Below are positions 1-10,867 of a stretch of DNA of 64,000 nt, in pieces; the first letter of the stretch is position 1, and each line of letters begins with the position of its first letter. A program made the position numbers and the translations under genes. The stretch comes from Nephrocerus scutellatus (taxonomy: Eukaryota; Arthropoda; Insecta; Diptera; Pipunculidae), in contig OX352765.1 in the NCBI GenBank assembly GCA_947095585.1, positions 73,515,976 through 73,579,975 on the forward strand, in the 5' to 3' direction. A model generated the notes under the pieces. The model saw nothing but the letters and a program-made list of their open reading frames with translations. It ran no database searches and was not told where the DNA came from.

Positions 1-196
1 GCTACCGCGATCAACGCACTAAAGAACGACAAGTCGGTAGGACTAGATGGTATATCCGCAGAGCTTCTGCGTGCCGCTCCAACGACATCAGCAGAGCTTT
101 TATATCATCTTGTAAAGAGAGCTTGGGAGGCACAAAAATTTCCCCGACGAGTGGATGAAGGGAATGATTGTCAAGCTCCCTAAAAAAGGTAGTCTT
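1..196 (+). pseudogene. RTE-like LINE reverse transcriptase fragment (cut by left edge)
   Basis: The frame reads ALKNDKSVGLDGISAELLRA, then LLYHLVKRAWEAQKFP; after a frameshift EWMKGMIVKLPKK follows. This is the start of the reverse transcriptase domain of RTE-type LINEs, just before the missing RG(I/V) motif. It is the left remnant of an element extending beyond position 1 and is broken at about 196, where unrelated AT-rich DNA begins. Confidence 0.75.
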
Positions 197-419
197 CAAT
201 TTCAATTTTCAATTTGTTTGTCTATTTGTAATTCTTATTCACAGTAAGATATAATATCTTATAAATTAGTGACAAGCTTAATTAATATTGTGTGAGAAGA
301 CAAACTTAAATAGTTTTAATTAACAATAAAAAGAGAAACATAGCAAAAAAACAAAAGAGGAAGAGAGAAAAAAAAGAAAAAATAAGAGAGAAAGAAAAAG
401 AAATAAAATAAAACTAAGT

Positions 420-1360
420 CGCAAGTAGTTGATTAGTTTCTCAATTGAGTTTTAAGTATTGTCATATTGTTCGTTCTTCTAATGTGGCGTGGCAAGGTGT
501 TCCACATGCGAGCTGAATTTAAAAAAAATTGACGTTCAGATGTCGTAGATGAGAAACGGGGAAGAATTAGTTGGTTTGATTTTTTTTTCATAAAGATATG
601 AGGGTTGGTGAGTAAGCAGGATGTCCGTAAGAAGACTAAGCGTACGATATTTTAGAAGGTTATCGAGCGTCATGTCGTAAAGACGAGAGGTATAATTAGA
701 TACATGATCAAATCGTCGTTAACCTATATCATTAAAAGCAACATTTAGAGTCCCCGCACACTAGAGACTTTTTTATCGGCCGATAGTTTGGTCGTTTAGG
801 GCTGCTAGTGCGCACACTGTGCCGATTAAACAGCCGGGTTAGTGGTGAGTGCACAGACAAAGACAAAGTTGAATGGCAATGTGTCGCACATTAAACTTAT
901 TTATCGGCCGATTCCAAATCGTTGTAGTCTGCGCACTTGCATACATGTTCATACTGATTCAAACTATCGGCCGACAGAAAGTCTCTAGTGTGCGGGGACT
1001 CTTAGTTTCCTCTTAGATACGTAGCAGCAATTGCAGTAAATTTCTCAACCATATGTCAGGACTGGTAAAGCTAATGTTTTTGCAAGTAAAATTCTAGTTT
1101 TAAAAGGGGTGAAAGAACGTGTAGCCCACAGAGTACGAAGCACTCCATACGTCTTTCCTACTGCTATATTAATGTGAGTGTCCCATGCCAAGTCACGACC
1201 CCAAAGTTTTTAACCTTTTCAACATAATCTATAGGGGTGTTATTTAATGCGATTACAGGAAAATATGATAGATCCAACTGCTCGCGTAGGCGGTGTAGAG
1301 GCCCTAGGACCCGCAAGGGGATATAGGACATAAATAAAGAAGAAGAAGATGTCATACTAT
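420..1360 (-). mobile_element. CR1/jockey-type LINE C-terminal fragment, split by a MITE
   Basis: Read on the minus strand, 1355-1164 encodes a post-catalytic RT segment (YVEKVKNFGVVTWHGTLTLI), continued by AVGKTYGVLRTLWATRSFTP. Below the MITE at 748-1001 the frame goes on with RRFDHVSNYTSRLYDMTLDN and a C terminus of the ARMWNTLPRHIR type. It is a decayed 3' half with stops and frameshifts. The C-terminal motifs resemble those of the CR1-like LINE at 42.3-45.6 kb, so the two may be related families. Confidence 0.65.
748..1001. mobile_element. PIF/Harbinger MITE, 254 bp, with TTA target duplication
   Basis: Both ends begin with GAGTCCCCGCACACTAGAGA and continue into TTATCGGCCGATAG or CTGTCGGCCGATAG, forming inverted repeats of about 40 bp. 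Both flanks carry TTA (745-747 and 1002-1004), the TWA duplication of PIF/Harbinger transposons. Its ends and subterminal sequence match the 1.37-kb element at 17490-18857, so it looks like an internal-deletion derivative. There is no coding capacity. It sits inside a LINE fragment. Confidence 0.92.
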
Positions 1361-1364
1361 TCTT

Positions 1365-2093
1365 ATAGACAAATTGCGTTCATTTGGCATTCATTCGATG
1401 TTGCTTAAGTGCATTTCAAGTTACATTTCAAATAAAAATTAATTAGTACGAATTGGCTGTTCTCAATCTAGGCTTTTTGAGGTCTTATCTAATGTCCCGC
1501 AATGTAGTCAATTAGGCCCCCTGCTATTTAATAAATTTATTAATGATATACCTTCACAGCTTAATTATGCAAACTGCCTGATGTATGCTGATGACCTTAA
1601 GATATTTTTGCGCGTTAAAAACATTCATGATAGCGAACCTGTGTCGAAATTTCCAACCCGTATGCTCTAAAGTCTGTCTATATGTCTCTTGTACGTCCTT
1701 TTCTTGAAGCTAGCTCTATAATCTGGTGTCCTATCTATTTAATATCTATAATACGACTTGAAAGGGTACACAAGTCCTTTAGAGATTTATTATAAAACAA
1801 ATTAAATGGAATATCAACGATATACTACAAGATGTGCCCTAATAGGGTTAGATACCTAGGAAATGTTCATTGTATATTGATTATTTATGATGTCTTTTCA
1901 TATCGTATTATATGTCCCGAATTACTTAATAAAAACTAAACTAAACGAAAAATTTTTGCTCGTAGGTCGAATTTGGTCGAATTTTACTCGCCGAAGATGG
2001 GCATTGCAATGTAATAAGCTTACTAAAGATACCCGGCTGACTATTCGCTTTAACGTGCTACGACGAGACAACGAGCAGTCTTCTGTTACATAA
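1365..2093 (+). pseudogene. Jockey-like LINE reverse transcriptase fragment
   Basis: The plus strand reads LSNVPQCSQLGPLLFNKFIN, then CLMYADDLKIFL, the catalytic QG...GPLLF and YADD boxes of a LINE reverse transcriptase. Gly is replaced by Cys in the PQG box. Stops and frame changes follow at once. The 68-codon open frame at 1887-2093 is probably the degraded C terminus of the same element but has no clear motif. Confidence 0.65.
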
Positions 2094-2479
2094 TGACAAA
2101 CAATCCACTCTAGATATTGACAGAGAATATATTAATATCATCGGTAGAAGTCCAGTCTTTTACAGACAAGGGGCGTTCATCCATATTGATTGAATGTGGC
2201 ATGAAATCTGTGGCTACACATAAATAAGAGCAAAAGAAAAGAGGACCCAACATTGGTCCCTCAATTAAGATAGTTGAGACCAAACCTTTAACTATATCCG
2301 AATAACTGTAGCAGCCGATAACAGCTTTTAACCAAATTTATAGCATATCGCATGTATCTTCCTTCCTTCAGAGACTTAACCATTAAATTAATAAGATCCT
2401 GGAGTACAAGTTCATATCAGTTTTAAGACTAAAGTGATGGTCAGCAATAGGGGGAACAACACAAAATAGAATTGCAGGT

Positions 2480-4834
2480 GGCCGTAACTATCTATGACTG
2501 GTGGAAGTGCGATCAAACTTCCACGTGGTGGCCGCCGGTAATTTTCCTCCAATGCAGGAAAAGCGGAATGTCCGGACTAGTCCCTTCAGAATGAGTTTGG
2601 CGCGAGGCCAATAACATCGCCCGTAAAAAATTATTATTACGGAACCCAAGATCAGCCTCGGATACACTGATGAACGACGACAACCACGCCAACGAAAACG
2701 GCTAAACGATTTAAGAATTTTCTCATGGAAAGTACGCTCACTGTATAGAGCTCGAGCTGCACAGCAGCTAGCCGATACCCTGTCCAAATATAATGCTATA
2801 ACAGCAATTCAGGAGATGCGGTGGACAGAGATTGGTGGCTTACAAAAATCAGAATATGACATATATTACAGCTGTCATGCAAGACATCATGTGCTCCGGG
2901 TGGGGTTTCTAGTCAGCAAAAGAATGAAACCCACCGTTATCGGCTTTAAAGCAGTAAATGAACGGCTATGCACCCTTCGCGTGCGGCGCAGATTTGAAAA
3001 CATAAGCCTCATAAACGTTCACGCACCTACAGAGGATTCCCCAGATGATGAAAAAGAAGAATTCTTTGAATCAGTCGAAAGGGAACTCCATGCCTGTGCT
3101 CAGTATGACGTAAAATTCATTCTGCGAGATATGAATGCCATAAGTAGGGAGCCAGTATTTAGACAGTACATTAGCACCCACGAGAACACTAATAACAATG
3201 GACAACGAGTCATAGAGATGGTTGCAAGCAATAATTTGGTCGTTGCGAGTACAAGGTTTGCGCGTAAAAATATCCACAAAGCCACCTGGGTATATCCTAA
3301 TGGAGCCACTCGCAACCAGATAAACCACGTGTTGATAGACCGCCTTCACAACACAAACCTGATGACGGTACGAACGTACCGAGGTGCCAAAGTCGACTCG
3401 GACCACCATCTTGTTGGTATGGTGCTCCGAGCGCGGATTGCATTATCACGAAAGACTGCATCCGCGAATCAGATTCGAGTCAACACGGCTGCCCGCGAAG
3501 AGACCAGAAATAACTACGGTCAAGCGATAGGACTAGCCCTAAATGCTGGGAGAGTAAGTCCTGGGCCTAAGATGTCAGGCGTAGAAGAGAAATGGACACG
3601 CCTTAAAAATACTGCTGACTCCATCGTAGACAGTAGTCGTAGAGATCGGAACGACTGGTTCGATGACGAATGTAAGCTAGCGACAGGACGTTGCGTACCG
3701 AGCAATGCAACAAGCTAATATAACGCGGGAGCGCAAAGATGAATATAAAGAGATCAGAAGAAAAAACAGTTCACCGGCGAAAAAAAGCAGCCTGGGAGAA
3801 GAATCTCGTCCGTGAACTAGAACAGTACAGAGAGCAAGGACCGCACCAGGCGCGTTCTACCAAAGAGTCGGCGGTATGACGCAATATACACCACGTTGCA
3901 AATACTGCAAGGACAAGGAGGGTAACCTGATCGCTGATCTTAAAGGCATCTTAGAGCGATGGGAAGAGCAATTTCATGAGTTGCTTAATGGCCAGCTAAC
4001 TGAGGAATTCGAGGCTCAACTTATGACCGAAGACCACACTATGCTGCCGCCACCAAGCATAGACGAAGTTAGCAGAGCGATAAATCGGCTCAAAAATAAT
4101 AAGGCCCCGGGATCTGATGGGATCCCAGCGGAACTGATAAAAATAGAAGGCCGCACATTACACCAAGCAATTCACTAAATAATAGTGCAACTATGGGAGG
4201 AAAAAACTATGCCAGAAGACTGGCGAAGAGGCATCCTGTGCCCCATACATAAGATGGGAGATGTCAATAATGCAGCAATTATCGTGGTATAACGTTGTTG
4301 AGTACCACGTATAAATATTTTCTCCTCTATTCTTCAAGACAGGATTGCCCCATTCGCTAAGTCATCATTGGTCCATACCAGTGTGGCTTCATCCCAGGCA
4401 AATCAACAACTGATCAGATTTACACCCTTTGGCAGGTAATGGAAAAATGTCTAGAGTTTCAAAACTCACTACACCATCTTTTTATAGACTTTAAAGCAGC
4501 CTATGATAGCATAGCCAGAGTAGAACTTTATAAAGCCATGAGAGAATTCGGCATCCCAAATAAACTGACACGACTATGTAGGTTGACCATGACCAAAATT
4601 ATAAGCCAAGTAAAAATATCCGGATCACTATCAAGCCCATTCAACATATATAACGGGCTCCGACAAGGGGATGAACTGGCCTGCGTCCTCTTCAACCTGG
4701 TTTTGGAGAAAGTGATCCGACACTCTGACGTAACGGCGACAGAAACAATCCTCTATAAGTCCATTCAAATACTGGCTTACGCAGACGATATTGACAATGG
4801 TAGAAACGCAAGAGGAAGCTTTCTTGGTTGGTAA
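2480..4834 (+). mobile_element. RTE-like LINE, endonuclease plus partial RT, 3'-truncated
   Basis: A frame open from about 2640 to 3718 encodes an AP endonuclease (FSWKVRSLYRARAAQQLADT, QEMRWTEIGG, NVHAPTEDSPDDEKEEFF, DSDHHLVGMVL). This is the domain often annotated in insects as 'craniofacial development protein 2-like'. RT follows in broken frames: NRLKNNKAPGSDGIPAELIK (about 4080), FIDFKAAYDSIARVELYKAM (about 4480), GLRQGDELACVLFNLVLEKV and ILAYADDID (about 4775). The sequence leaves RT just after YADD, so the thumb and 3' end are missing. The motif DMNAISREP replaces the usual GDxNA. Non-functional. Confidence 0.82.
2640..3718 (+). pseudogene. RTE LINE endonuclease ORF
   Basis: This is the longest undisturbed part of the element (ATG at 2816; the frame is open upstream). 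It encodes an endonuclease/exonuclease/phosphatase fold. Visible landmarks are QEMRW, the NVHAPTED strand, NNQ-like RNQINHVLI and the terminal SDHHLV catalytic histidine motif. The Asp-Leu-Asn motif of active enzymes reads RDMNA, a likely inactivating change. In a live element it would nick target DNA to prime reverse transcription. Confidence 0.78.
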
Positions 4835-5051
4835 GATGTAGGAGCTGTTTAATTTTTGTTTGCCAGCAGTCCAATGTGTTTTGCGTTGTCCTTTATATCC
4901 TCTTTTGCTCTAAATAGGTTAAGAAATTAATAATATTGAATTTAAGGTTAAAACAGGAAAAGGAAAAGGTCAACGTTGTTGAATTGTGGACTGGTAAAGC
5001 TATCATAACCTATTAGGCCAAAAAGGTGTCCCCAAAGATGTTCCGAATGTA

Positions 5052-5639
5052 TCGGGTGTTTCAACAGGTGCGCTTCAACTTTTCTCCGATAGGGACGGCG
5101 AACGACGCCATATTTTTTATTGTTTTTTTTTTTACATTTGGAAACTTTATTAGTATACATTTCATCATGGAACGCTACACATGTGAACAGCGATTGCAAA
5201 TCGTGCAAATTTTTTATCAAAATAATCGTTCTGTTGCCGCTACTTTAAGAGCATTACGGCCATTTTACGGTCCATTTAACAAGCCAGCCCGTTCGACAAT
5301 CGACCGTATAGTAAAGATCTTGGCCTACATCCGTATAACATCAAGCTGACACAACAACTAAAGCCGTTTGACCATTTGAAGCGACGCCGATTCGTGAATT
5401 GGGCTCAAGAGCAAATCTAAAATGATGCAGATTTTCACCGAAAAATCATCTTCAGCGATGAGGCTCACTTCGTAAAACGTGCACGCGGTGGTCATGCAAA
5501 AGAAATCGAGTTTCATACTTAAATGTATCATATGTATATGTTCAAATTCGTTAATAAAAAAAAAAAAGTTAGTTCAAAAGTCGAACAGTTTGTGTTTTAT
5601 TCAAAAAAAAAGTTGAAGTGCTCTTATTGAAAAACCCTA
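5052..5639 (+). mobile_element. Tc1/mariner-superfamily relic with ~33-bp TIRs and TA duplication
   Basis: The left end TCGGGTGTTTCAACAGGTGC and the reverse complement of the right end TAGGGTTTTTCAATAAGAGC match over about 33 bases, and TA flanks both sides (5050-5051, 5640-5641). The inside keeps transposase pieces: MERYTCEQRLQIVQIFYQNN at 5167 (helix-turn-helix start) and, in another frame, HRKIIFSDEAHF near 5440-5470, a DDE-domain aspartate motif. The middle and the C-terminal half are deleted. At 588 bp it is a non-autonomous derivative, inserted at the broken end of the upstream RTE LINE. Confidence 0.85.
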
Positions 5640-6133
5640 TACATGTACGCATTGATTCTCAATCTAAATCTTCCATAGATTCTTACGTTTCTCTTAAATT
5701 ATTACTTTTCCAAATAAACTCTAAAATGTTTGTAACTTATACCAGCCATTTTGGTGCTATATGCACTGGCATTTCATCAATTAACCATTTTCGAAGATAA
5801 AAATGTCACTTGCAAAAGACGTTGTGATAATCTGACCCCAATTGAATTTAAATTTACTCCTAAAATATGGTAAAGGTTAAAGTACATATAATGCACGACC
5901 GACCACATACTCGAAAAACAAAATTCACCGAAAGTGAGTATGAATCAAAGCGTTCTGCACCTTCAAAACACAGGTGAACCAAGTGAAAGACAGGTTAACA
6001 AAAGTCAATAGAAAGTAATTGTAGTCATTGTGCAACACCCATGTGAACAAAATGACCTTCCAGTAAAAGAAAGTAATTGGATGATGTGCATTATAATACA
6101 GCCTTTTTAGTTTAAAGTACTATGCTTACATAC
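5640..6133. other. Last visible Abp1 intron, no further feature
   Basis: This stretch between the mariner relic and exon 6 is AT-rich with no recognisable exon, repeat or motif. It should be the 5' part of the intron that interrupts the SH3 coding region. No frame shows the remainder of an SH3 domain, in particular no tandem Trp codons. Confidence 0.6.
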
Positions 6134-6226
6134 CAGCTTGGTAGTCGTACAGGGCCTTCGCTTTCAATCCATTATCATTAAGTGTATCCTGGCAGATGAA
6201 ATCATCTTCATTTACAATATCTGTTA
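6134..6226 (-). CDS. Abp1: Abp1 coding exon 6: start of SH3
   Basis: After acceptor GTGACAG the exon gives 30 codons: an acidic [16 protein letters not shown] stretch, then [11 protein letters not shown], the first SH3 strand with its ALYDY motif. It ends one base into the next codon at GTATGTAAG. The following exon (RT loop to the C-terminal SH3 residues and the stop) is not in this window. Confidence 0.88.
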
Positions 6227-9200
6227 CTGTCACAAATAAAATGATAAACACTTTGAGACAAAGAAACAAATATTACAAACTCTACTCTTACACTTCAAGG
6301 CATTTCTTTGCTCCATAACTCCGTTTGTCGAACGTTGACCAATTTCAGACAATTTTTCCTGGGTGGTTGCGATTGTCGAAACGGTAGACGATTCATCAGG
6401 TGATTGCAATGAATTCGATTTGCTATGCGGTGATCTTTTTATCGTGGAATATTGTTCTTCACTTTCGACGGCGTAGTCGTCCGTTGGTTGAATGTCATCG
6501 TTATTTGCAATTGCTGTCATTTCTGGTTTGACAGGTTGGGGTTCTTGTGAGTTTTGAGAAATTTGGGCTGCTTGCGCCAGTAAATGGGTAGGGGGAACAT
6601 CAGCAGTAGAAGTAATAGTAGTAGTAGTAGCAGAAGCAATAACTTTTTGTGCATCTTTTGATCTATTTACTTCCACCTGAACTGATGGCACTATTATTGT
6701 TTGTTGATCGGATGCTGCAACAGGTGGCACAGTAGGGACAGTAGCCGAAGCCGCTGTTGCCACTGGCTCTTGCTGACTATTTAAAGCATTAATTCTTTGT
6801 GCAATTGATGTACGCGCTGGTTTAGCTGGCGGTGCAGATCCAAGACTAAAAATGTATAAAGCCGAGAAATGTTTTTCCTTATATTATGAACAAAATTTAC
6901 TTAGTCTGCAGTTGACCTTCACTAGTGTTTTTGGTGAACATTGCTTTCGCAGTGCCAACACGTGATCCAATTAATTCTCGAGCTTCCTGATTGCGTAGCT
7001 GACGCATTCGTTCGGCTTCAGTCATTCCTTGCATTGAATTTGATAAGGTCTTCTCTGGACTTAGTGGCTGGGGAGAACTGAAATTGGGATTAAAGAAACT
7101 CACATATATGTATACATTACATCAGTTTATAAATTTCTCCTTACATTTTTATAGGTACATGAGCTGGTTGCAATTTTGATTTGCTTATAATTTTCTTTTC
7201 TCGCTCTAGGTGTTCCTTTTCTTCGCGGGCTCTTTGCTCCTTTTCCAACTTTAATACTTCCTGTCGCTTCAGTTCTTTTTCCGCTTCTAAGCGCCTCTTC
7301 TCTTCCTCCTCCTCTTTTTTCCAAAAGTCTTGCATTGCACTTTGATTCAGTTCTTTGCCAGGAATTACACGCATGTAGTTCGTCCCGATTGGAGTCTTTT
7401 GTTCCTCGTGTACTGTACGCGGCTCCTTAAAGCTATACGCCGAACTGACTGCACTAAGTTTCTTGAGCATACGTTCGCTATCAATATCGTCCTCATTGCG
7501 AGCGTTTATCGTCAAATGAGCTCCAGACAGAAGTTTTGCCACATCGTGTATGTGATTAGCACAGGTTCCTTTGCGTAGAACAGGTGCTCCTTCGCCCTAT
7601 AATTGAATATAGATTATAACTAGAATACTTTTGTAAGGAAGCTCTTGACTGCTTAATAAAATGTCATTTCCCCAACTGCTCAATATAAGGCAACCAAGAA
7701 GAAAACAAGAACCATAACAGAAACCTTCAACTTACCCCCGCGGAAGCCTACAGACGCTCAAACAACATATCGGGATATACCCGATACTCCTACAACGTGG
7801 CAAACCTAATAGAATCTCTACTCGTAAGACTTTACAAAGCCAGCTATAGCCTAGAATATGTACCACGGTGCTGGAGAGAAGTATGAGTGATTTTCTTACC
7901 AAAGGCAGGCAAGAAATCCCCCGAGGATACAAGGCCCTACAGGCCTATTAGCCTTACATCATTTATTCTTAAAGTAATGGAAGGAAATAATTTTAGACCA
8001 CTACATAAGATCTAAAATACTCCAATCAAGTCCACTTAACCCCAGCCAACACGCATATCAGACTGGAAAATTAACAGAAACAGCACTTCATGAACTGACA
8101 ACCGAAATCGAAGACACACTGCGAAGCAAAGAGATGTTACTATGCGCCTTTATCGACATCCAAGGCGCTTTCGACAACACTAACTTCGAAGTAATTCAAA
8201 CAGAAGTAAGAAACAGGACAATATACTCCTCTATCATAGGATGGTTCATGTGCATGCTAAGGGGTAGGAAAATTCGAGCCTCGTTTGGTGACGAAACCAT
8301 CACAATAGCGGCACCAAGAGGCTGAACACAAGGAAGCGTTCTATCACCACTATTGTGGCTACTGGTGATGGATCAGTTCCTCAACAGGCTTAAGAGTAAT
8401 CTTATCACAAACATTGGCTATGCGGATGATCTAGTGCTAATGGTGCGAGGTAAATTCGAAAGCACGATAACAGAGCGCATGCAATTCGCTCTCAAAATAG
8501 TAAACGAATAGTGCCGGGAGATAGACCTAAGTGTCAACCCAGACAAAATAGTATGCACCGTTTTCACAAAAAGAGAAAAACTCTTCCCGCCCTAAGATTC
8601 CAAGGCAAAATACTCCAAATAAACCGAAGCCGATTACCTGGGGGTAATGTTTGACCAAAAACTAACATGGAACTCCCATATAACATACATCACTAACAAA
8701 GCTAACAAAGCTTACTTCACTTCCCAACGCTTGTTCAGTAAAACGCGGGGAGTAAACCCGCAAGGTACTCTATGGCTATACCAAAGCATTATCAGACCCA
8801 GGCTTACATACGCAGCCCTGATATGGTGGCCGAAAACAGAGCAGTGGAAGACACGCTCGAAACTCAGTAAAATTCAAAGCAACAGGTGCTATCAAGACTT
8901 ACCCAACAGCACCACTAGAAAAACTACTAGGACTCACACCACTTCACCAACACACCAAAAGCGAAGCGGGTGCAAGAGCTATTTCACCTAAGGTAACTAA
9001 CCACATCAAAGTCAATAGACCAGGACCAAAATCAACTTGGAAACAAAACTCAATGATAAAAACAACTAATTTCCAAGGAACTTCTCAGTAAGAGTACCGG
9101 AATCAAGTTGAAAATATCATAAATAACCTCCCCATCATGCATCTATTTGGTAAACAGACGGATCCAAAACAAATTCAGGAACAGTGGCAGTATTCGGACC

Positions 9201-10867
9201 CAGAATCAAATTACGAATACCCCTTGGAAAATCCCCAACCGTTTTCCAGGCAGAAACAATAGCATTAGAAACCTGCACATTAGAATGCATTAAGAGAAAA
9301 TACAGAAGAACCGAGATCTATATCTCCGATAGCCAGGCCGCTCCGCTAGTGCTAAAAGGCCCAGTGTTCAATTCAAGAGCAACGTGGAGCTGCTACTGCC
9401 ACCTAAACGAACTGACCAAAACCAACAAGTTCATTCTGATGTGGTCTTTAGGCCATTCAGGCATTAAAGGGAACGAGGCAGCAGACCTCTGCGCAAGAGG
9501 AGGCGCCGAAGAGGCCTTCACTGGTCCCGAGCCAAGCGTTGCCTACAGCATGAGCGACCTCAACACAAGATATAAGAGTGGGCAAATAACGCCATTGAGG
9601 CTGAATGGGAATCATCAACTACAATGAAACAAACCAAAAAGCTTCTGAATTACAACATTAAAAACACAAACATGCTTTGTTTGTTAAACAAGTTAAACCG
9701 ATATACACTCAGATCCCTTGTCTGGTACATGACGGGACATGGCCCATTTAATGGCCACTTAACAAAAATGAGCCGCTTTTGCGGCGAGGCAAAGAAGACG
9801 CCAGAACACATACTTTTTATATGTGATGCCCTCACTCGAAAAAGACTTTAATACCTAAAGGCTCACACAGTTCTATGGCAGATTGGCATTCATAAAGGAC
9901 TAAGCCATCACATAATGTGGTAGACATCTGGGATGCACAATAGACCTTAAGGTCGCAGTGCACAAGGCTTACCAGGCCACCAACAATAATAATAATAAAT
10001 AATAATATGGTTGACTGTTGCAATCTACTCGTATTTATTTAGTAAGTCTTTATCATGTATGTATTACACATTGAAACTCTGTAGCTTTAGATTCAATGGT
10101 AGCTTTCAAATGCCTAAATACGGAAGTGAGATGGGAAAACCTGTTTTGCAATGAGCAAACCATTATTCAAAAGAAAGTATGTAATGCATTGCCGTAGTAT
10201 TCATGAAGATAAGATAACAATATAAGTGTCACACACAAACAATAAGAGGGAAATTTAAGTGAATCAACCCGATTTCCATGGAATTATAATGCAATTAGCA
10301 CAACGACTACAATTTTATGTCTTTATGCCTGTGAATGTGCGGCAGTAGTGGGAGACAATACCACTAAGTAAAACAATAAAGTTTACAAGATAAGAACACA
10401 CCACTTGGTTAAAACGATAAAATCTTCAAAAAGGGCACCCTTCTTAAAATCAAGCAGAAGAAAACCTACGAATGCGAATGCTTACTTACTTGCCAGTTGA
10501 TGAGCAGAAACTTCTTTAGTCCCGTCTTTGGATCTTCGATACGTACAAATGCATACATAATCTTTCCACTGTTAAGATCTTCGCAGAGTTCTTCGATGCC
10601 ACCCTCACCGCTGGCGACTACTTTTAGCTCGTTAGTTTGGCCCTCGTATCCATAGAGGGACCTTTACGCAATGGAATGATGCGTATTACGTATTTTTTTG
10701 TTGTAGTGTAAGAGAGTTAATGGACGAAACGAAAAGTTAATTATTAAACGGACTAATGCATGAGTATTTAACAAATTTACTAACCAATCTGTTGTGCTCT
10801 TGTCGTCCAGCACATCTTTCCAAGCGGCTACAATCTTCTCGCGGTTTTTCTCGAAACTTATCGACAT
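6134..10867 (-). CDS. Abp1: Drebrin-like / actin-binding protein 1 (3' end off the left edge)
   Basis: The product is an actin-filament-binding adaptor of the Abp1/drebrin-like family, which links cortical actin to endocytosis and signalling. Six coding exons join in phase through GT-AG introns: 10867-10785, 10661-10490, 7596-7145, 7077-6901, 6845-6292 and 6226-6134. The start [20 protein letters not shown] is the usual N terminus. An ADF-H domain covers about residues 4-141 ([46 protein letters not shown]). A Glu/Lys/Arg-rich coiled coil follows at about 175-223, then a Ser/Thr/Pro/Gln-rich linker. The last visible residues, [10 protein letters not shown], are the first strand of an SH3 domain, split by an intron with a strong GTATGTAAG donor. 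I found no exon for the rest of the SH3 in 1-6130, so it should lie left of the window. Intron 2 is enlarged by a LINE. Domain order and length match the family; identity is by recognition, not search. Confidence 0.93.
6292..6845 (-). CDS. Abp1: Abp1 coding exon 5: Pro/Ser/Thr-rich linker
   Basis: The exon begins with [20 protein letters not shown] and then encodes a low-complexity linker rich in Ala, Thr, Val, Gln and Ser that connects the coiled coil to the SH3 domain. Reading on past the end meets a stop. The donor that keeps the frame is AAGT/GTAAGAG, two bases inside an alternative GTGTAAG site that would break the frame. The linker is expected to be poorly conserved. Confidence 0.85.
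6901..7077 (-). CDS. Abp1: Abp1 coding exon 4
   Basis: The exon runs from acceptor CAATTTCAG to donor GTAAATT and encodes a Ser/Pro stretch followed by [20 protein letters not shown] and a VGTAKAMF motif typical of the conserved stretch after the coiled coil in insect Abp1. The flanking introns are 67 and 55 bases, the usual size for fly introns. Confidence 0.88.
7145..7596 (-). CDS. Abp1: Abp1 coding exon 3: end of ADF-H and coiled coil
   Basis: The exon starts at [18 protein letters not shown] after acceptor TTATAG, completes the ADF-H domain, and runs into a highly charged helix ([20 protein letters not shown] and onward), the coiled coil of Abp1 proteins. The donor AAAAT/GTAAGG cuts the last codon after two bases. 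Confidence 0.92.
7650..10010 (+). mobile_element. LINE with RT and RNase H in Abp1 intron 2, ends in (ATA)n
   Basis: The frame opens with [80 protein letters not shown] (8145-8200), then [13 protein letters not shown] and [13 protein letters not shown] (about 8420). After RT the thumb appears ([20 protein letters not shown] at 8650), then an RNase H domain at 9184-9530 with [16 protein letters not shown] and [15 protein letters not shown], and a C-terminal Cys/His segment ([17 protein letters not shown]). The 3' end is an AAT/ATA microsatellite at 9985-10008, as in I/LOA-like elements. Frameshifts and stops make it inactive. It lies antisense to Abp1. Confidence 0.85.
9184..9530 (+). pseudogene. 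RNase H domain of the intron-2 LINE
   Basis: This in-frame stretch contains the RNase H landmarks [13 protein letters not shown] (catalytic Glu), [13 protein letters not shown] (catalytic Asp) and [20 protein letters not shown] (His and final Asp). Among LINEs such a domain is found in I, LOA and some R1/jockey-group elements, which narrows the clade. The product would remove RNA from the first-strand hybrid. The frame has no start of its own; it is part of the broken polyprotein. Confidence 0.8.
10011..10489. other. Abp1 intron 2, 5' part
   Basis: This is ordinary AT-rich intron sequence between the LINE tail and the exon 2 donor. No repeat or coding signal was recognised. Confidence 0.6.
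10490..10661 (-). CDS. Abp1: Abp1 coding exon 2
   Basis: The exon is one phase base plus 57 codons. It encodes the core of the ADF-H fold, including [13 protein letters not shown], the acidic [12 protein letters not shown] segment and [20 protein letters not shown]. The acceptor is TAAAG; the donor reads CAA followed by GTAAGTAAG, a near-perfect consensus. It joins exon 3 in phase to give NWQGEGAP, a hallmark of ADF-H domains in this family. Confidence 0.92.
10785..10867 (-). CDS. Abp1: Abp1 coding exon 1
   Basis: This exon holds the start codon and the first 27 codons of the ADF-H domain, ending in two bases of a Trp codon (GATTG followed by donor GTTAGT). The Trp is completed by the first base of exon 2. 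The ATG is chosen because the N terminus matches family members and because the 5' flank carries an A-rich context. Intron 1 is only 123 bases. Confidence 0.9.
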
